Assembly: GCF_007677875.1 (NCBI RefSeq)
Contig: NZ_VEDO01000002.1
Span: 124,001 to 188,000, forward strand
DNA: 64,000 nt
Direction: 5' to 3'
Source of the DNA: Variovorax boronicumulans
GTDB lineage: Bacteria > Pseudomonadota > Gammaproteobacteria > Burkholderiales > Burkholderiaceae_C
The notes under the pieces are model-generated. The model did no database searches and had not been told where the DNA came from. It was given only the letters and a program-made list of their open reading frames with translations. Position 1 is the stretch's first letter. Every line of letters begins with the position of its first letter. Shown piece by piece: positions 19,685 through 29,749 of the stretch. Position numbers and translations under genes: made by a program.

Positions 19685-19989
19685 CGCTCAGTCTGGGTCA
19701 CTTCCTGTCGCTGGGCGCGATGCTGTTCGCGCTGTCGGTGATCGGCATCTTCCTGAACCGCAAGAACCTGATCGTGCTGCTGATGGCCATCGAGCTGATG
19801 CTGCTGGCGGTCAACATGAACTTCGTGGCGTTCTCGTACTACCTGAACGACATGCACGGGCAGATCTTCGTGTTCTTCATCCTGACCGTGGCCGCGGCGG
19901 AGTCCGCCATCGGCCTGGCGATCCTGGTGCTGTTGTTCCGCAACCGCTCCAGCATCAACGTGGACGAACTCAACACGCTCAAGGGCTGA
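19681..19989 (+). CDS. nuoK: NADH-quinone oxidoreductase subunit K
   Basis: A 102-residue, three-helix membrane subunit that forms a proton path with NuoJ. The helix segments [20 protein letters not shown] and [19 protein letters not shown] hold the two conserved membrane glutamates. The start overlaps the nuoJ stop by 4 bp; nuoL follows after 10 bp. Confidence 0.98.
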   Translation: MTLSLGHFLSLGAMLFALSVIGIFLNRKNLIVLLMAIELMLLAVNMNFVAFSYYLNDMHGQIFVFFILTVAAAESAIGLAILVLLFRNRSSINVDELNTLKG

Positions 19990-19999
19990 GAACAACAAC

Positions 20000-22027
20000 A
20001 TGAGCCAAACACTCTCGGCCTCCACGCTGCTGGCCGTCCCGCTCGCACCCTTGGTCGGCTCCGCGCTGGCCGGCATCTTCGGCACTGCCTTCGGTGGCAA
20101 CAAGATCGGCCGCCGACTGTCGCACACGCTGACCATCCTCGGCGTGTTCGTCGCCTTCGTCATCTCGGCCATGACGCTCAAGAGCGTCGCGCTGGACGGC
20201 GCGCGCTTCAACGAGACCCTGTACACCTGGATGGTGGTCGGCAACCTCAAGATGGAAGTCGGCTTCCTGGTCGACGGCCTCACGGCCATGATGATGGTCG
20301 TCGTCACCTTCGTCTCGCTGATGGTGCACATCTACACCATCGGCTACATGGAGGAAGACGCCGGCTACAACCGCTTCTTCGCCTACATCTCGCTGTTCAC
20401 CTTCTCCATGCTGATGCTCGTCATGAGCAACAACATGCTGCAGCTGTTCTTCGGCTGGGAAGCCGTGGGTCTGGTGTCCTACCTGCTGATCGGATTCTGG
20501 TTCAATCGTCCGACGGCCATCTTCGCCAACATGAAGGCCTTCCTGGTCAACCGTGTCGGCGACTTCGGCTTCATCCTGGGCATTGGCCTGATCGCCGCCT
20601 ACGCCGGCACGCTGAACTACACCGAAGCCTACGCCAAGGCCGACGAGCTGTCCAAGCTGGCCTTCCCGGGCACGGAATGGATGCTGATCACCGTGATCTG
20701 CATCTGCCTGTTCATCGGTGCCATGGGCAAGAGCGCACAGTTCCCGCTGCACGTGTGGCTGCCCGATTCCATGGAAGGCCCCACGCCGATCTCCGCGCTG
20801 ATCCACGCCGCCACCATGGTGACGGCCGGCATCTTCATGGTGGCGCGCATGTCGCCGCTGTACGAGCTGTCCGAGACCGCGCTGAACTTCATCCTCGTGA
20901 TCGGCTCCATCACGGCGCTGTTCATGGGCTTCCTCGGCATCATCCAGAACGACATCAAGCGCGTGGTGGCGTACTCCACGCTGTCGCAGCTGGGCTACAT
21001 GACGGTGGCGCTGGGCGCCTCGGCCTATTCGGTCGCCGTGTTCCACCTGATGACCCATGCCTTCTTCAAGGCCCTGCTGTTCCTCGGTGCGGGCTCGGTC
21101 ATCATGGGCATGCACCACAACCAGGACATCCGCTGGATGGGCGGCGTGCGCAAGTACATGCCGATCACCTGGATCACCTCGCTGCTGGGCTCGCTGGCGC
21201 TGATCGGCACGCCGCTGTTCTCGGGCTTTTACTCCAAGGACAGCATCATCATCGCCACGCACGCCAGCCACCTGCCCGCGGCGGGCTTCGCGCAGTTCGC
21301 CGTCATGGCCGGCGTGTTCGTCACGGCGTTCTACTCGTTCCGCATGTACTTCCTGGTCTTCCACGGCAAGGAGCGCTACGACCAGAACCCCGACGCGCAC
21401 CACCACGACGACCACCATGGCCACGACGACCACGGCCATGGCCACGATCCTCACGAGTCGCCCTGGGTCGTGACCGCGCCGTTGATCCTGCTGGCCATCC
21501 CCTCGGTCATCATCGGCTACCTGACCATCGGCCCGATGCTGTTCGGTGACTTCTTCAAGGACGCCATCTTCGTCAACGGCCAGATCCACCATGCCATGGC
21601 CGAGCTGGCCGAGGAGTACCACGGCCCCGTGGCGATGGCCCTGCACGGCCTGCAGACCGCGCCGTTCTGGCTGGCGTTGGCCGGTGTGGCCCTGTCCTAC
21701 TACATGTACATGGTCAACCCGGCGCTGCCGGCGGCCATCAAGCGTGCCTGCGGCCCGATCTACCGCCTGCTCGAGAACAAGTACTACATGGACTGGATCA
21801 ACGAGAACATCCTGGCGCGCGGCGCCCGTGCCCTGGGCTACGGCCTGTGGAAGGGTGGCGACCAGGCCGTCATCGACGGCGCCGTGGTGAACGGTTCGTG
21901 GAAGCTCGTGGGCTGGGTGGCCGGCATCGTGCGCCGCGTGCAGACCGGCTTCATCTACCACTACGCGCTGGTCATGATCCTCGGCATCTTCGTGCTGATG
22001 ACGTACTTCGTCTGGTTCAACAAATAA
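20000..22027 (+). CDS. nuoL: NADH-quinone oxidoreductase subunit L
   Basis: The 675-residue distal antiporter-like subunit of complex I, a proton channel with the long lateral helix at its C-terminus. Signature segments include FFGWEAVGLVSYLLIGFW (conserved Glu), GKSAQFPLHVWLPDSMEGPT and ALIHAATMVTAGIFMVAR. A loop at residues 467-485 contains ten histidines interspersed with Asp and Gly; this insertion lies in an exposed loop and is not part of the conserved core. nuoM follows after 21 bp. Confidence 0.98.
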   Translation: MSQTLSASTLLAVPLAPLVGSALAGIFGTAFGGNKIGRRLSHTLTILGVFVAFVISAMTLKSVALDGARFNETLYTWMVVGNLKMEVGFLVDGLTAMMMVVVTFVSLMVHIYTIGYMEEDAGYNRFFAYISLFTFSMLMLVMSNNMLQLFFGWEAVGLVSYLLIGFWFNRPTAIFANMKAFLVNRVGDFGFILGIGLIAAYAGTLNYTEAYAKADELSKLAFPGTEWMLITVICICLFIGAMGKSAQFPLHVWLPDSMEGPTPISALIHAATMVTAGIFMVARMSPLYELSETALNFILVIGSITALFMGFLGIIQNDIKRVVAYSTLSQLGYMTVALGASAYSVAVFHLMTHAFFKALLFLGAGSVIMGMHHNQDIRWMGGVRKYMPITWITSLLGSLALIGTPLFSGFYSKDSIIIATHASHLPAAGFAQFAVMAGVFVTAFYSFRMYFLVFHGKERYDQNPDAHHHDDHHGHDDHGHGHDPHESPWVVTAPLILLAIPSVIIGYLTIGPMLFGDFFKDAIFVNGQIHHAMAELAEEYHGPVAMALHGLQTAPFWLALAGVALSYYMYMVNPALPAAIKRACGPIYRLLENKYYMDWINENILARGARALGYGLWKGGDQAVIDGAVVNGSWKLVGWVAGIVRRVQTGFIYHYALVMILGIFVLMTYFVWFNK

Positions 22028-22048
22028 GGCTGAGGGAGAAGAACAAAA

Positions 22049-23524
22049 ATGGGTTTGTTGAGCCTTGCGATCTGGACGCCGATCTTCTTCGGTGCCGTGC
22101 TGCTGGCCCTCGGGAGGGATGAGTACGCGCGCGCCGTGCGCTGGGTGGCGCTGATCGGCGCCGTCATCAGCCTGCTGGTCACCTTGCCGCTGTACAGCGG
22201 CTTCGACAACACGACGGCTGCCATGCAGTTCGTCGAGAAGGCCCCCTGGATCGAGCGCTTCAATGTGTTCTACCACCTGGGCGTGGACGGCATCTCGTTC
22301 TGGTTCGTGCTGCTGACGGCCTTCATCACGGTCATCGTCGTGATTGCCGGCTGGGAGGTCATCACCTCGCGCGTGAACCAGTACATGGGTGCCTTCCTGA
22401 TCCTGTCCGGTCTCATGATCGGCGTGTTCTCGGCGCTGGACGGGCTGCTGTTCTACGTGTTCTTCGAGGCCACGCTGATCCCGATGTACCTGATCATCGG
22501 CATCTGGGGCGGCCCGAACAAGATCTACGCGGCGTTCAAGTTCTTCCTGTACACGCTGCTCGGTTCGCTGCTGCTGCTGATTGCGCTGATCTACCTGTAC
22601 GTGCACTCGGGCGGCAGCTTCGACATCCTGACCTGGCACGACCTGCCGCTGTCGCGAACGGCACAGACGCTGCTGTTCTTCGGTTTCTTCGCGGCTTTTG
22701 CCGTCAAGGTGCCGATGTGGCCGGTGCACACCTGGCTGCCCGATGTGCACGTGGAGGCGCCCACCGGCGGTTCCGCCGTGCTGGCCGCCATCATGCTGAA
22801 GCTCGGTGCTTATGGCTTCCTGCGCTTCTCGATGCCGATCGCCCCCGACGCTGCGCACGAATGGGCCTGGCTCATGGTCGCGCTGTCGCTGATCGCGGTG
22901 GTCTACGTGGGCCTGGTCGCCATGGTCCAGCAGGACATGAAAAAGCTGGTGGCCTACTCGTCGGTCGCCCACATGGGCTTCGTCACGCTGGGCTTCTTCA
23001 TCTTCAACGACCTGGGCGTTTCGGGTGGCCTGGTGCAGATGATTGCGCACGGCTTCGTGTCGGGCGCCATGTTCCTGTGCATCGGCGTGCTGTACGACCG
23101 CGTGCATTCGCGCGAGATCGCGGCCTACGGCGGCGTGGTCAACACCATGCCCAAGTTCGCGGCCTTCGCGCTGCTGTTCGCCATGGCCAACTGCGGCCTG
23201 CCGGGCACGGCCGGTTTCGTGGGCGAGTGGATGGTGATCCTGGGCGCGGTCAAGGCCAACTTCTGGATCGGTCTTGCCGCAGCCACGGCGCTGATCTTCG
23301 GCGCGGCCTACACGTTGTGGATGTTCAAGCGCGTCTACCTGGGTCCGGTGGCCAACGACCACGTCAAGGAACTCGAAGACATCAACGCCCGTGAATTCCT
23401 GATGCTGGCGCTGCTGGCGATCGCGGTGCTCGTGATGGGCGTCTATCCCAAGCCGTTCACCGACGTGATGGACGTCTCGGTGGCCGAGCTGCTCAAGCAT
23501 GTCGCGGTGTCCAAGCTGAACTGA
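22049..23524 (+). CDS. nuoM: NADH-quinone oxidoreductase subunit M
   Basis: A 491-residue antiporter-like proton-pumping subunit with about 14 helices. Conserved segments are [20 protein letters not shown] (with the essential Glu), [20 protein letters not shown] (with the Lys) and [17 protein letters not shown]. It sits between nuoL and nuoN in the standard order. Confidence 0.98.
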   Translation: MGLLSLAIWTPIFFGAVLLALGRDEYARAVRWVALIGAVISLLVTLPLYSGFDNTTAAMQFVEKAPWIERFNVFYHLGVDGISFWFVLLTAFITVIVVIAGWEVITSRVNQYMGAFLILSGLMIGVFSALDGLLFYVFFEATLIPMYLIIGIWGGPNKIYAAFKFFLYTLLGSLLLLIALIYLYVHSGGSFDILTWHDLPLSRTAQTLLFFGFFAAFAVKVPMWPVHTWLPDVHVEAPTGGSAVLAAIMLKLGAYGFLRFSMPIAPDAAHEWAWLMVALSLIAVVYVGLVAMVQQDMKKLVAYSSVAHMGFVTLGFFIFNDLGVSGGLVQMIAHGFVSGAMFLCIGVLYDRVHSREIAAYGGVVNTMPKFAAFALLFAMANCGLPGTAGFVGEWMVILGAVKANFWIGLAAATALIFGAAYTLWMFKRVYLGPVANDHVKELEDINAREFLMLALLAIAVLVMGVYPKPFTDVMDVSVAELLKHVAVSKLN

Positions 23525-23546
23525 GCGGGGCGAGAGAAGAAAAGAT

Positions 23547-25031
23547 ATGGACAAAATCAGCTGGATCACCGTCTACCCGGAAATCGTGCTGCTGGTCATG
23601 GCCTGCGTGATCGCGCTCGTCGACCTGGCGGTCAAGAGCCCGCGCCGCACCGCCACCTACGTGCTCACGCTGCTGAGCCTGGCGATCGTCGCCGTGCTGC
23701 ACGGCACCTATGCCTCGGGCAATACCACCTTGTACGGCTTCGGCGGCATGGTGGTCAGCGACCCCATGGGCAACTGGCTCAAGTGCTTCGCCACCATCGC
23801 CGTGATGGTCACGCTGGTCTACAGCCGGCCGTACTCGGCCGACCGCGGCATGCTGCGCGGCGGCGAGCTGTTCACGCTGTCGATGTTCGCGTTGCTGGGC
23901 ATGTCGGTCATGATCTCGGGCGGCAACTTCCTGGTCATCTACATGGGCCTGGAACTGCTCACGCTGTCGAGCTACGCGCTCGTGGCATTGCGCCGCGACA
24001 ACGCGGTCGCGAGCGAAGCCGCGATGAAGTACTTCGTGCTGGGCGCGCTGGCGTCGGGCTTCCTGCTGTACGGTCTGTCGATGATGTACGGCGCCACCGG
24101 TTCGCTGGACCTCAACGAGGTCTTCAAGGCGGTGGCGTCGGGCCAGGTGCAGCACCAGGTGCTGGTGTTCGGGCTGGTGTTCATCGTCGCCGGCCTGGCC
24201 TTCAAGCTTGGCGTGGTGCCGTTCCACATGTGGGTGCCCGACGTCTACCACGGCGCGCCCACGGCCATCACGCTGATGATCGCCGGCGCGCCCAAGCTCG
24301 CGGCCTTCGCCATCGTCATCCGCCTGCTCGTGGAAGGCCTGCTGCCGCTGGCCATCGACTGGCAGCAGATGCTGGTGGTGCTGTCCGTGGCCTCGCTGCT
24401 GATCGGCAACCTGGCCGCGGTGATGCAGAGCAACCTCAAGCGCATGCTGGCCTACTCCACGATCTCGCAGATGGGCTTCGTGCTGCTGGGCCTCTTGGCC
24501 GGTGTGGTCAACGGCAACACGCTGTCGGCCGCCAACGCCTACAGCTCGTCCATGTTCTACGTCGTCACCTATGTGCTGACCACGCTGGCCAGCTTCGGCG
24601 TGCTGCTGTTGCTGGCACGTGAAGGCTTCGAGAGCGACGAGGTCGCCGACCTGGCCGGCCTGAACCAGCGCAGCCCGCTGTACGCGGCGGTGATGGCGAT
24701 CTGCATGTTCTCGCTCGCCGGCATTCCGCCGATGGTGGGCTTCTACGCCAAGCTGTCGGTGCTGCAGACGCTGGTGGCCTCGGGCGAGGGCTACCTGATC
24801 GGCCTGGCGATCTTCGCGGTCATCATGTCGCTGATCGGTGCCTTCTACTACCTGCGTGTGGTCAAGGTCATGTACTTCGACGCGCCGATCACGGCCACCA
24901 CGGTGTCTGCGCCGCTGGACGTGCGCGCCGTGCTGTCGGTCAACGGCGCGCTCGTGTTGCTGCTGGGCGTGCTACCGGGCGGGCTGATGGCGCTGTGCGT
25001 GCAGGCCATCACCCTGACGCTGGGCACCTGA
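23547..25031 (+). CDS. nuoN: NADH-quinone oxidoreductase subunit N
   Basis: The 494-residue antiporter-like subunit closest to NuoK in the membrane arm. Conserved segments are [37 protein letters not shown] and [17 protein letters not shown]. It completes the set of 14 nuo genes. The stop codon is followed after one base by the start of the DUF2818 gene. Confidence 0.98.
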   Translation: MDKISWITVYPEIVLLVMACVIALVDLAVKSPRRTATYVLTLLSLAIVAVLHGTYASGNTTLYGFGGMVVSDPMGNWLKCFATIAVMVTLVYSRPYSADRGMLRGGELFTLSMFALLGMSVMISGGNFLVIYMGLELLTLSSYALVALRRDNAVASEAAMKYFVLGALASGFLLYGLSMMYGATGSLDLNEVFKAVASGQVQHQVLVFGLVFIVAGLAFKLGVVPFHMWVPDVYHGAPTAITLMIAGAPKLAAFAIVIRLLVEGLLPLAIDWQQMLVVLSVASLLIGNLAAVMQSNLKRMLAYSTISQMGFVLLGLLAGVVNGNTLSAANAYSSSMFYVVTYVLTTLASFGVLLLLAREGFESDEVADLAGLNQRSPLYAAVMAICMFSLAGIPPMVGFYAKLSVLQTLVASGEGYLIGLAIFAVIMSLIGAFYYLRVVKVMYFDAPITATTVSAPLDVRAVLSVNGALVLLLGVLPGGLMALCVQAITLTLGT

Positions 25032-25032
25032 G

Positions 25033-25335
25033 TTGGCGCCCGATGCGGCTGTCTGGCTTGTGATCCTGGCGGCCGTGGTGGCCGCCAACCTGCCGTTCCT
25101 CACGCAGCGCCTGTTCCTGGCGCTGCGGCTCGCGCAGGGCAAGGGCCTGGCCTGGCGCCTCCTCGAACTGCTGGTCTACTACCTGCTGGTCGGCGTGCTG
25201 GGCCTGCTGCTCGAACGCAACGTGGGGCGCATCGCGCCCCAAGGCTGGGAGTTCTACGCCGTGACCGCCGCGCTGTTCGTGACGCTGGCCTTCCCAGGCT
25301 TCGTCTGGCGCTACCTGCTCAAGCACCGGCACTGA
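25033..25335 (+). CDS. DUF2818 family small membrane protein, end of nuo operon
   Basis: A 100-residue protein of unknown function with three hydrophobic segments (about 7-27, 44-62, 74-95). The sequence VWLVILAAVVAANLPFLTQR is typical of DUF2818, a family I recall directly downstream of nuoN in Burkholderiales. The only fitting start is TTG at 25033, one base after the nuoN stop (TGAGTTG), which suggests translational coupling. A role in complex I assembly or stability is possible but unproven. Confidence 0.85.
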   Translation: MAPDAAVWLVILAAVVAANLPFLTQRLFLALRLAQGKGLAWRLLELLVYYLLVGVLGLLLERNVGRIAPQGWEFYAVTAALFVTLAFPGFVWRYLLKHRH

Positions 25336-25336
25336 G

Positions 25337-25936
25337 ATGACCACCGGCGACGACCACCTCATCGAGAAGACCGTGCGGCGCGAGGAACTGTTGCGCGGCC
25401 GTTTCCTGCAGGTGCTGCGCGACACCGTTCGCCTGCCCGACGGCGGCAGCGACACGCGCGAATTCATCGTGCACCCTGGCGCCGTGATGGTCGTTCCGCT
25501 GCTCGACGATGGCCGCATCGTGCTGGAGCGCCAGTACCGGCACCCCATGGGCCGTGTGATGGTGGAGTTCCCGGCCGGCAAGCTCGATGCCGGCGAAGAC
25601 ACCTGGACCTGCGGCCGCCGCGAACTGCTGGAAGAGACCGGCTACACGGCACGCGAGTGGGCCAGGGCCGGCGTCCTGCACCCGGTCATCTCGTACTCCA
25701 CCGAATTCATCGAGATCTGGTTTGCGCGCGGTCTGGCGCTGCAGGACCGACACCTCGACACGGGCGAGTTCCTCGAAGTGTTCAGCGCAAGCGTGGACGA
25801 ACTGCTGGCCTGGTGCCGCGACGGCACGGTCACCGACGCCAAGACCCTGAGTGCCGCGCTATGGCTGCAGAATTGGCGTGCGGGCGCTTGGGACTTGCAG
25901 TGGCAGCCTTACCCCGACGGGCGTGGCGCGGGATAA
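25337..25936 (+). CDS. Nudix hydrolase, ADP-ribose pyrophosphatase type
   Basis: A 199-residue Nudix enzyme resembling ADP-ribose pyrophosphatase, which splits ADP-ribose into AMP and ribose 5-phosphate. The Nudix box is complete at residues 81-102 (G81, E87, R95-E96, E99-E100, G102), preceded by the dimer-type strand VLERQYRHPMGRVMVEFPAG that is characteristic of this subgroup. It begins one base after the DUF2818 stop, so it is probably the last gene of the nuo transcript and may recycle NAD breakdown products. Confidence 0.93.
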   Translation: MTTGDDHLIEKTVRREELLRGRFLQVLRDTVRLPDGGSDTREFIVHPGAVMVVPLLDDGRIVLERQYRHPMGRVMVEFPAGKLDAGEDTWTCGRRELLEETGYTAREWARAGVLHPVISYSTEFIEIWFARGLALQDRHLDTGEFLEVFSASVDELLAWCRDGTVTDAKTLSAALWLQNWRAGAWDLQWQPYPDGRGAG

Positions 25937-25937
25937 T
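25932..25937 (+). promoter_or_regulatory. Possible -10 of the DUF1178 gene
   Basis: GATAAT overlaps the Nudix stop codon and ends 8 bases before the ATG at 25946. TTACCC lies 17 bases upstream as a weak -35. If used, transcription would start at or next to the ATG and the message would be almost leaderless. Confidence 0.4.
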
Positions 25938-25945
25938 TTGCGCCC

Positions 25946-26386
25946 ATGAAAGTCCTGGATCTCCAGTGTCCCCATGGCCACGGCTTCGAAGGCTGGTTCG
26001 GCTCGGAGGACGATTTCCAGTCGCAGCTGGCGCGTGGCCTTGTGGAATGCCCAGTCTGCGGCGACACGTCGGTCACCAAGAAACTGTCCGCGCCACGGCT
26101 GAACCTGGGCGCCGGCGCGCCCGTGGAAACGAAGCCGCGTGAAGTCGCGGCGGTCGACCCGCAACTGCAGGCCGCCTGGATGAAGATGGTGCGCCATGTG
26201 CTCGCCAACACCGAGGATGTGGGCGGGCGCTTTGCCGAAGAGGCGCGCCGCATCCACTACGGCGAGGCCGCGGAGCGCAACATCCGCGGCCAGGCCTCGC
26301 GCGAGGAAACCGAGTCCTTGCTGGAGGAGGGCATCGCGGTAATGCCCTTGCCGATCCCCAAGGCGCTAAAAGAGCCTTTGCAGTAG
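25946..26386 (+). CDS. DUF1178 family protein
   Basis: A 146-residue soluble protein of unknown function. The N-terminus MKVLDLQCPHGHGFEGWFGS with C8, and VECPVCGD with C35 and C38, suggest a small zinc ribbon-like fold, which is the family's hallmark. The central segment VRHVLANTEDVGGRFAEEAR is also conserved in the family. It converges with the glutamate dehydrogenase gene, 69 bp apart. Confidence 0.88.
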   Translation: MKVLDLQCPHGHGFEGWFGSEDDFQSQLARGLVECPVCGDTSVTKKLSAPRLNLGAGAPVETKPREVAAVDPQLQAAWMKMVRHVLANTEDVGGRFAEEARRIHYGEAAERNIRGQASREETESLLEEGIAVMPLPIPKALKEPLQ

Positions 26387-26399
26387 GCCAGGGGCTGAA

Positions 26400-26424
26400 C
26401 CTGTGCCCACAGATGGGGCACAGG
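26400..26424. terminator. Hairpin between convergent DUF1178 and gdhA genes
   Basis: CCTGTGCCC (26400-26408) pairs perfectly with GGGCACAGG (26416-26424) around a 7-base loop, 13 bases after the DUF1178 stop. There is no T-run on either strand, so it may only slow or mark ends of the convergent transcripts. Confidence 0.35.
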
Positions 26425-26455
26425 GTGTGACCGCGTTCGGGCGGTCGGGCGGCGC

Positions 26456-27763
26456 TCAGGGGTAGAGCCCGCGCAACTCGCGCGATTGCAGGATGCGCTG
26501 GCAGGCCACGATGAAGGTGGCCGTGCGCAGGCTGACCTTGTGTTGCTGCGCCACCTGCCAGACACCCGCGAAGGCGTGCTGCATCACGCGCACGAGGCGC
26601 TTGTTGATCTCGTCTTCGTCCCAGAAGAAGCTCGAGAAGTCCTGCACCCATTCGAAGTAGCTGACCGTCACGCCGCCGGCGTTGGCGATCACGTCGGGCA
26701 CCACGAGGACATTGCGGTCGTGCAGGATGTCATCGGCGTCGGGCGTGGTCGGGCCGTTCGCGCCCTCGATGACCATGCGGGCCTGGATGCGGTGCGCGTT
26801 GTCCTTGGTGATCTGCTGCTCGAGCGCGGCGGGGATCAGGATGTCGCAGGGCACGTCCCAGAACTTCTCGACCGCCAGCTTCTCGGCCGCCTCGAAGCCG
26901 GCCACCGTGCCCTTGTCGGCCACGTGCTTGAGCAGCGCGGGCACGTCCAGGCCGGCCTCGCGGTAGATGGCGCCGCCATGGTCCTGCACGGCCACGATGC
27001 GCGAACCCGCCTCGGCGAACAGCTTGGCCGCGATGCCGCCCACGTTGCCGAACCCCTGTACCGCGATGCGTGCGGTGCTCACGTCCAGGCCGATGTTCTT
27101 GGCGGCCTCGGCGCCCACCGTGAACACGCCGCGGCCCGTGGCCTCGCGGCGGCCCAGCGAACCGCCAAGGTCCACGGGCTTGCCGGTCACCACGCCGGTG
27201 GCGGTGGCGCCCTGGTTCATGGAGTACGTGTCCATCATCCAGGCCATGATCTGCTCGTTGGTGTTGACGTCCGGCGCCGGGATGTCCTTCGAGGGGCCGA
27301 TGATGATGCCGATCTCGCTGGTGTAGCGGCGCGTCATGCGCTCGAGCTCGCCGCGCGAGAGGGTCTTGGGATCCACGCGGATGCCGCCCTTGGCACCGCC
27401 GTAGGGCACGTTGACGGCGGCGTTCTTGATCGACATCCAGGCCGACAGCGCCATCACCTCGGACAGCGTCACGTCCTGGTGGAAACGCACGCCGCCCTTG
27501 CCCGGGCCACGTGAGGTGTTGTGCTGCACGCGGTAGCCTTCGAAGTGGGCCACGCGGCCGTCGTCCATGTGGATCGGAACGTCCACCACCAGGATGCGCT
27601 TGGGCCGCTTGAGCGTCTCCACCCAGCGGGCCAGGTTGCCGAGGTAGGGTTCGACGCGGTCGACCTGCTGCAGGAAGATGCCCCAGGGGCCGAGGTGGTC
27701 GGCCTGCAGGTAAGAGGGCAGGGCGTGCGCGCCGGGCGCCGGTTTGGAGGAAGAGGTTGCCAT
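26456..27763 (-). CDS. gdhA: Glutamate dehydrogenase (Glu/Leu/Phe/Val dehydrogenase family)
   Basis: A 435-residue enzyme that interconverts glutamate and 2-oxoglutarate plus ammonia. The substrate domain has [13 protein letters not shown] and [15 protein letters not shown] with the catalytic lysines, and the Rossmann domain has [18 protein letters not shown]. The GxGxxG-like motif and size fit the hexameric short type; cofactor preference (NAD or NADP) cannot be read reliably. The ATG at 27763 has AGGAG upstream. A palindromic dyad lies about 90 bases upstream at 27851-27867. Confidence 0.93.
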   Translation of the reverse strand: MATSSSKPAPGAHALPSYLQADHLGPWGIFLQQVDRVEPYLGNLARWVETLKRPKRILVVDVPIHMDDGRVAHFEGYRVQHNTSRGPGKGGVRFHQDVTLSEVMALSAWMSIKNAAVNVPYGGAKGGIRVDPKTLSRGELERMTRRYTSEIGIIIGPSKDIPAPDVNTNEQIMAWMMDTYSMNQGATATGVVTGKPVDLGGSLGRREATGRGVFTVGAEAAKNIGLDVSTARIAVQGFGNVGGIAAKLFAEAGSRIVAVQDHGGAIYREAGLDVPALLKHVADKGTVAGFEAAEKLAVEKFWDVPCDILIPAALEQQITKDNAHRIQARMVIEGANGPTTPDADDILHDRNVLVVPDVIANAGGVTVSYFEWVQDFSSFFWDEDEINKRLVRVMQHAFAGVWQVAQQHKVSLRTATFIVACQRILQSRELRGLYP

Positions 27764-27850
27764 GGACTGGCTCCTGTTGTTGTCGAGGAGCGCAAGCTTA
27801 GGCGCGCGCTGAGGGCCTTGTCCAAGCCCGGCAGCGGCCGCTTCGTGCCT

Positions 27851-27867
27851 TATGCATATCATGCATA
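27851..27867. promoter_or_regulatory. Palindromic dyad upstream of gdhA, candidate operator
   Basis: TATGCAT-ATC-ATGCATA is a perfect 7-bp inverted repeat with a 3-base spacer, in a region otherwise GC-rich. It lies between the end of the ABC exporter gene and gdhA, about 88 bases before the gdhA start. The inner TGCATATCATGCA also fits the T-N11-A LysR box; a GntR-type site is an alternative. The cognate regulator is not in this window. Confidence 0.5.
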
Positions 27868-27889
27868 GGCTCTCAGCGGCAGCGCGTGG

Positions 27890-29695
27890 CTACTGCGTGA
27901 ACTGCAGCGCCGCCAGTCGCGCGTAGGTGCCGCCGGCCGCCACGAGTGCCGCGTGCGTGCCCTGCTCGACGATGCGGCCTTGCTCCAGCACCACGATGCG
28001 GTCGGCCTGCTGCACGGTGGCCAGCCGGTGCGCGATGACCAGCGTGGTGCGGCCCTGCATGGCCGATTCCAGCGCGGCCTGCACCATGCGCTCGCTTTCG
28101 GCGTCGAGCGCGCTGGTGGCCTCGTCGAGCAGCAGCAGCGGGGCGTTCTTGAGCATGGCGCGCGCGATCGCGATGCGCTGACGCTGGCCGCCCGACAGGC
28201 GCACGCCGCGTTCGCCCAGGAAGCTGTCGTAGCCCTGGGGCAGGGCGGTGATGAAGTCGTGCGCGAAGGCCGCGCGCGCCGCCGCCTCGACCTCTGCGTC
28301 GCTGGCCTCGGGCCGGCCGTAGCGGATGTTTTCGCGCGCGCTCGTGGAGAACAGCACCGGGTCCTGCGGCACGATGCCGATGCGCCCGCGCAGCTCATGC
28401 AGCGCCATCGCGCGCGTGGGCACGCCGTCCAGCGCGATCGTTCCGCGCTCCTGGTCGTAAAAGCGCAGCAGCAGCTGGAAGACCGTGCTCTTGCCGGCGC
28501 CGCTGGCGCCGACCAGGGCCACCGTTTCGCCGGGCGCCACGGCCAGGCTGAAGTCGCTCAGCGCGGCCTGGCCGGGGCGCGATGGATAGTGGAAGGTCAC
28601 GTCGGTCAGCTCCAGGCGGCTGCCGCCATTGCGCGCGGGCGCGGCTGTCGGCCGCTCGGGCGATGCGATCGGCGAGCGCATGTGCAGCAATTCCATGAGC
28701 CGCTCGGTCGCACCGGCCGCCCGCAGCAGATCGCCGTAGACCTCGCTCAGCGCGCCGAAGGCGCCGGCCAGGATGATCACGTAAACGACCGTCTGGCCCA
28801 GGTGGCCGGCCGAGATGTCGCCGCGCATGACGGCCTGCGTGCCCTGGTACAGGCCCCACAGCAACGCCGCCGAGGTGGCCGTGATGATGAAGGCCACGAG
28901 CACTGCGCGCGCACGCGTGCGCCGCACCGCGGTCTGGAAGGCGTTCTGCGTGGACTGCGTGAAGCGCGCGGCCTCGCGCGTCTCGGCCGTGTAGCTCTGC
29001 ACCACGGGAATCGCGTTCAAGACCTCGGCCGCGATCGCGCTGGAATCGGCCACGCGGTCCTGGCTCGCGCGCGAGAGCTTGCGCACGCGCCGGCCGAACC
29101 ACATCGTCGGCACCACCACGAGCACGAGGATGGCCAGCACCTGCGTCATCACATAGGGGTTGGACCAGACCAGCATCGCCAGCGCGCCCACGCCCATCAC
29201 AGCATTGCGCAGGCCGACTGACAGCGAGGAGCCGACCACCGTCTGCACCAGCGTGGTGTCGCCGGTCAGGCGCGACAGGACCTCGCCGGTCTGGGTGGTT
29301 TCGAAGAACTCGGGGCTCTGGCGCACCACATGGCCATAGACCGCGTTGCGCAAGTCCGAAGTCACGCGCTCGCCGAGCCAGCTGACCACGTAGTAGCGGC
29401 CGGCCGAGAACAGGCCCAGCGCCGCTGCCACGGCGAACAGCTCGAAGAAGTGCGTGCGCAGCGCGAGCAGGCGCGCGCCCGTCTCCGCCGGCGTGCCGGC
29501 GCCGCTGACCAGGCCGTTGTCGATCAGGCTGCGCAGCGCGAGCGGGAACACCAGCGTGGCGCCGGCGGCCAGGACCAGGAACAGCGCGGCCAGCGCGATC
29601 TGGCCGCGGTAGGGGGTCAGGAAGGGCAGCAGGCCACGCAGCGACCGCGGCGAGCCCTTGGCCGGCTCGGCCGCCGAATGTGCAGAAGAAGGCAT
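27890..29695 (-). CDS. ABC-B family exporter, fused membrane and ATPase domains
   Basis: A 601-residue half-transporter of the MsbA/multidrug type. The transmembrane domain has about six helices (about 25-310), and the ATPase domain has Walker [10 protein letters not shown], signature [15 protein letters not shown] and Walker [14 protein letters not shown]. It is likely a homodimeric exporter of lipids or hydrophobic compounds; I would not equate it with MsbA without a tree. The start at 29695 gives [16 protein letters not shown]. It diverges from the MarR gene across a 90-bp region with two palindromes. Confidence 0.92.
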   Translation of the reverse strand: MPSSAHSAAEPAKGSPRSLRGLLPFLTPYRGQIALAALFLVLAAGATLVFPLALRSLIDNGLVSGAGTPAETGARLLALRTHFFELFAVAAALGLFSAGRYYVVSWLGERVTSDLRNAVYGHVVRQSPEFFETTQTGEVLSRLTGDTTLVQTVVGSSLSVGLRNAVMGVGALAMLVWSNPYVMTQVLAILVLVVVPTMWFGRRVRKLSRASQDRVADSSAIAAEVLNAIPVVQSYTAETREAARFTQSTQNAFQTAVRRTRARAVLVAFIITATSAALLWGLYQGTQAVMRGDISAGHLGQTVVYVIILAGAFGALSEVYGDLLRAAGATERLMELLHMRSPIASPERPTAAPARNGGSRLELTDVTFHYPSRPGQAALSDFSLAVAPGETVALVGASGAGKSTVFQLLLRFYDQERGTIALDGVPTRAMALHELRGRIGIVPQDPVLFSTSARENIRYGRPEASDAEVEAAARAAFAHDFITALPQGYDSFLGERGVRLSGGQRQRIAIARAMLKNAPLLLLDEATSALDAESERMVQAALESAMQGRTTLVIAHRLATVQQADRIVVLEQGRIVEQGTHAALVAAGGTYARLAALQFTQ

Positions 29696-29729
29696 GGGGC
29701 GTGAGTGTATCGAGGCGGAGCTGTGGAAA

Positions 29730-29741
29730 TTGTCATGACAA
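29730..29741. promoter_or_regulatory. Perfect 12-bp palindrome, candidate MarR operator 1
   Basis: TTGTCATGACAA is a perfect palindrome in the divergent region between the ABC exporter and the MarR gene. Its centre lies 30 bp, close to three helical turns, from the second palindrome at 29760-29771, which suggests that two regulator dimers bind the same face of the DNA. Confidence 0.55.
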
Positions 29742-29749
29742 AAACAGCC

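Noticed and set aside
19979-23569. A very long open frame antisense to nuoL and nuoM
   Set aside because: It mirrors the codon pattern of the true genes in GC-rich DNA, is rich in His, Asp, Gln and Arg, and has no domain; nuoL and nuoM are certain.
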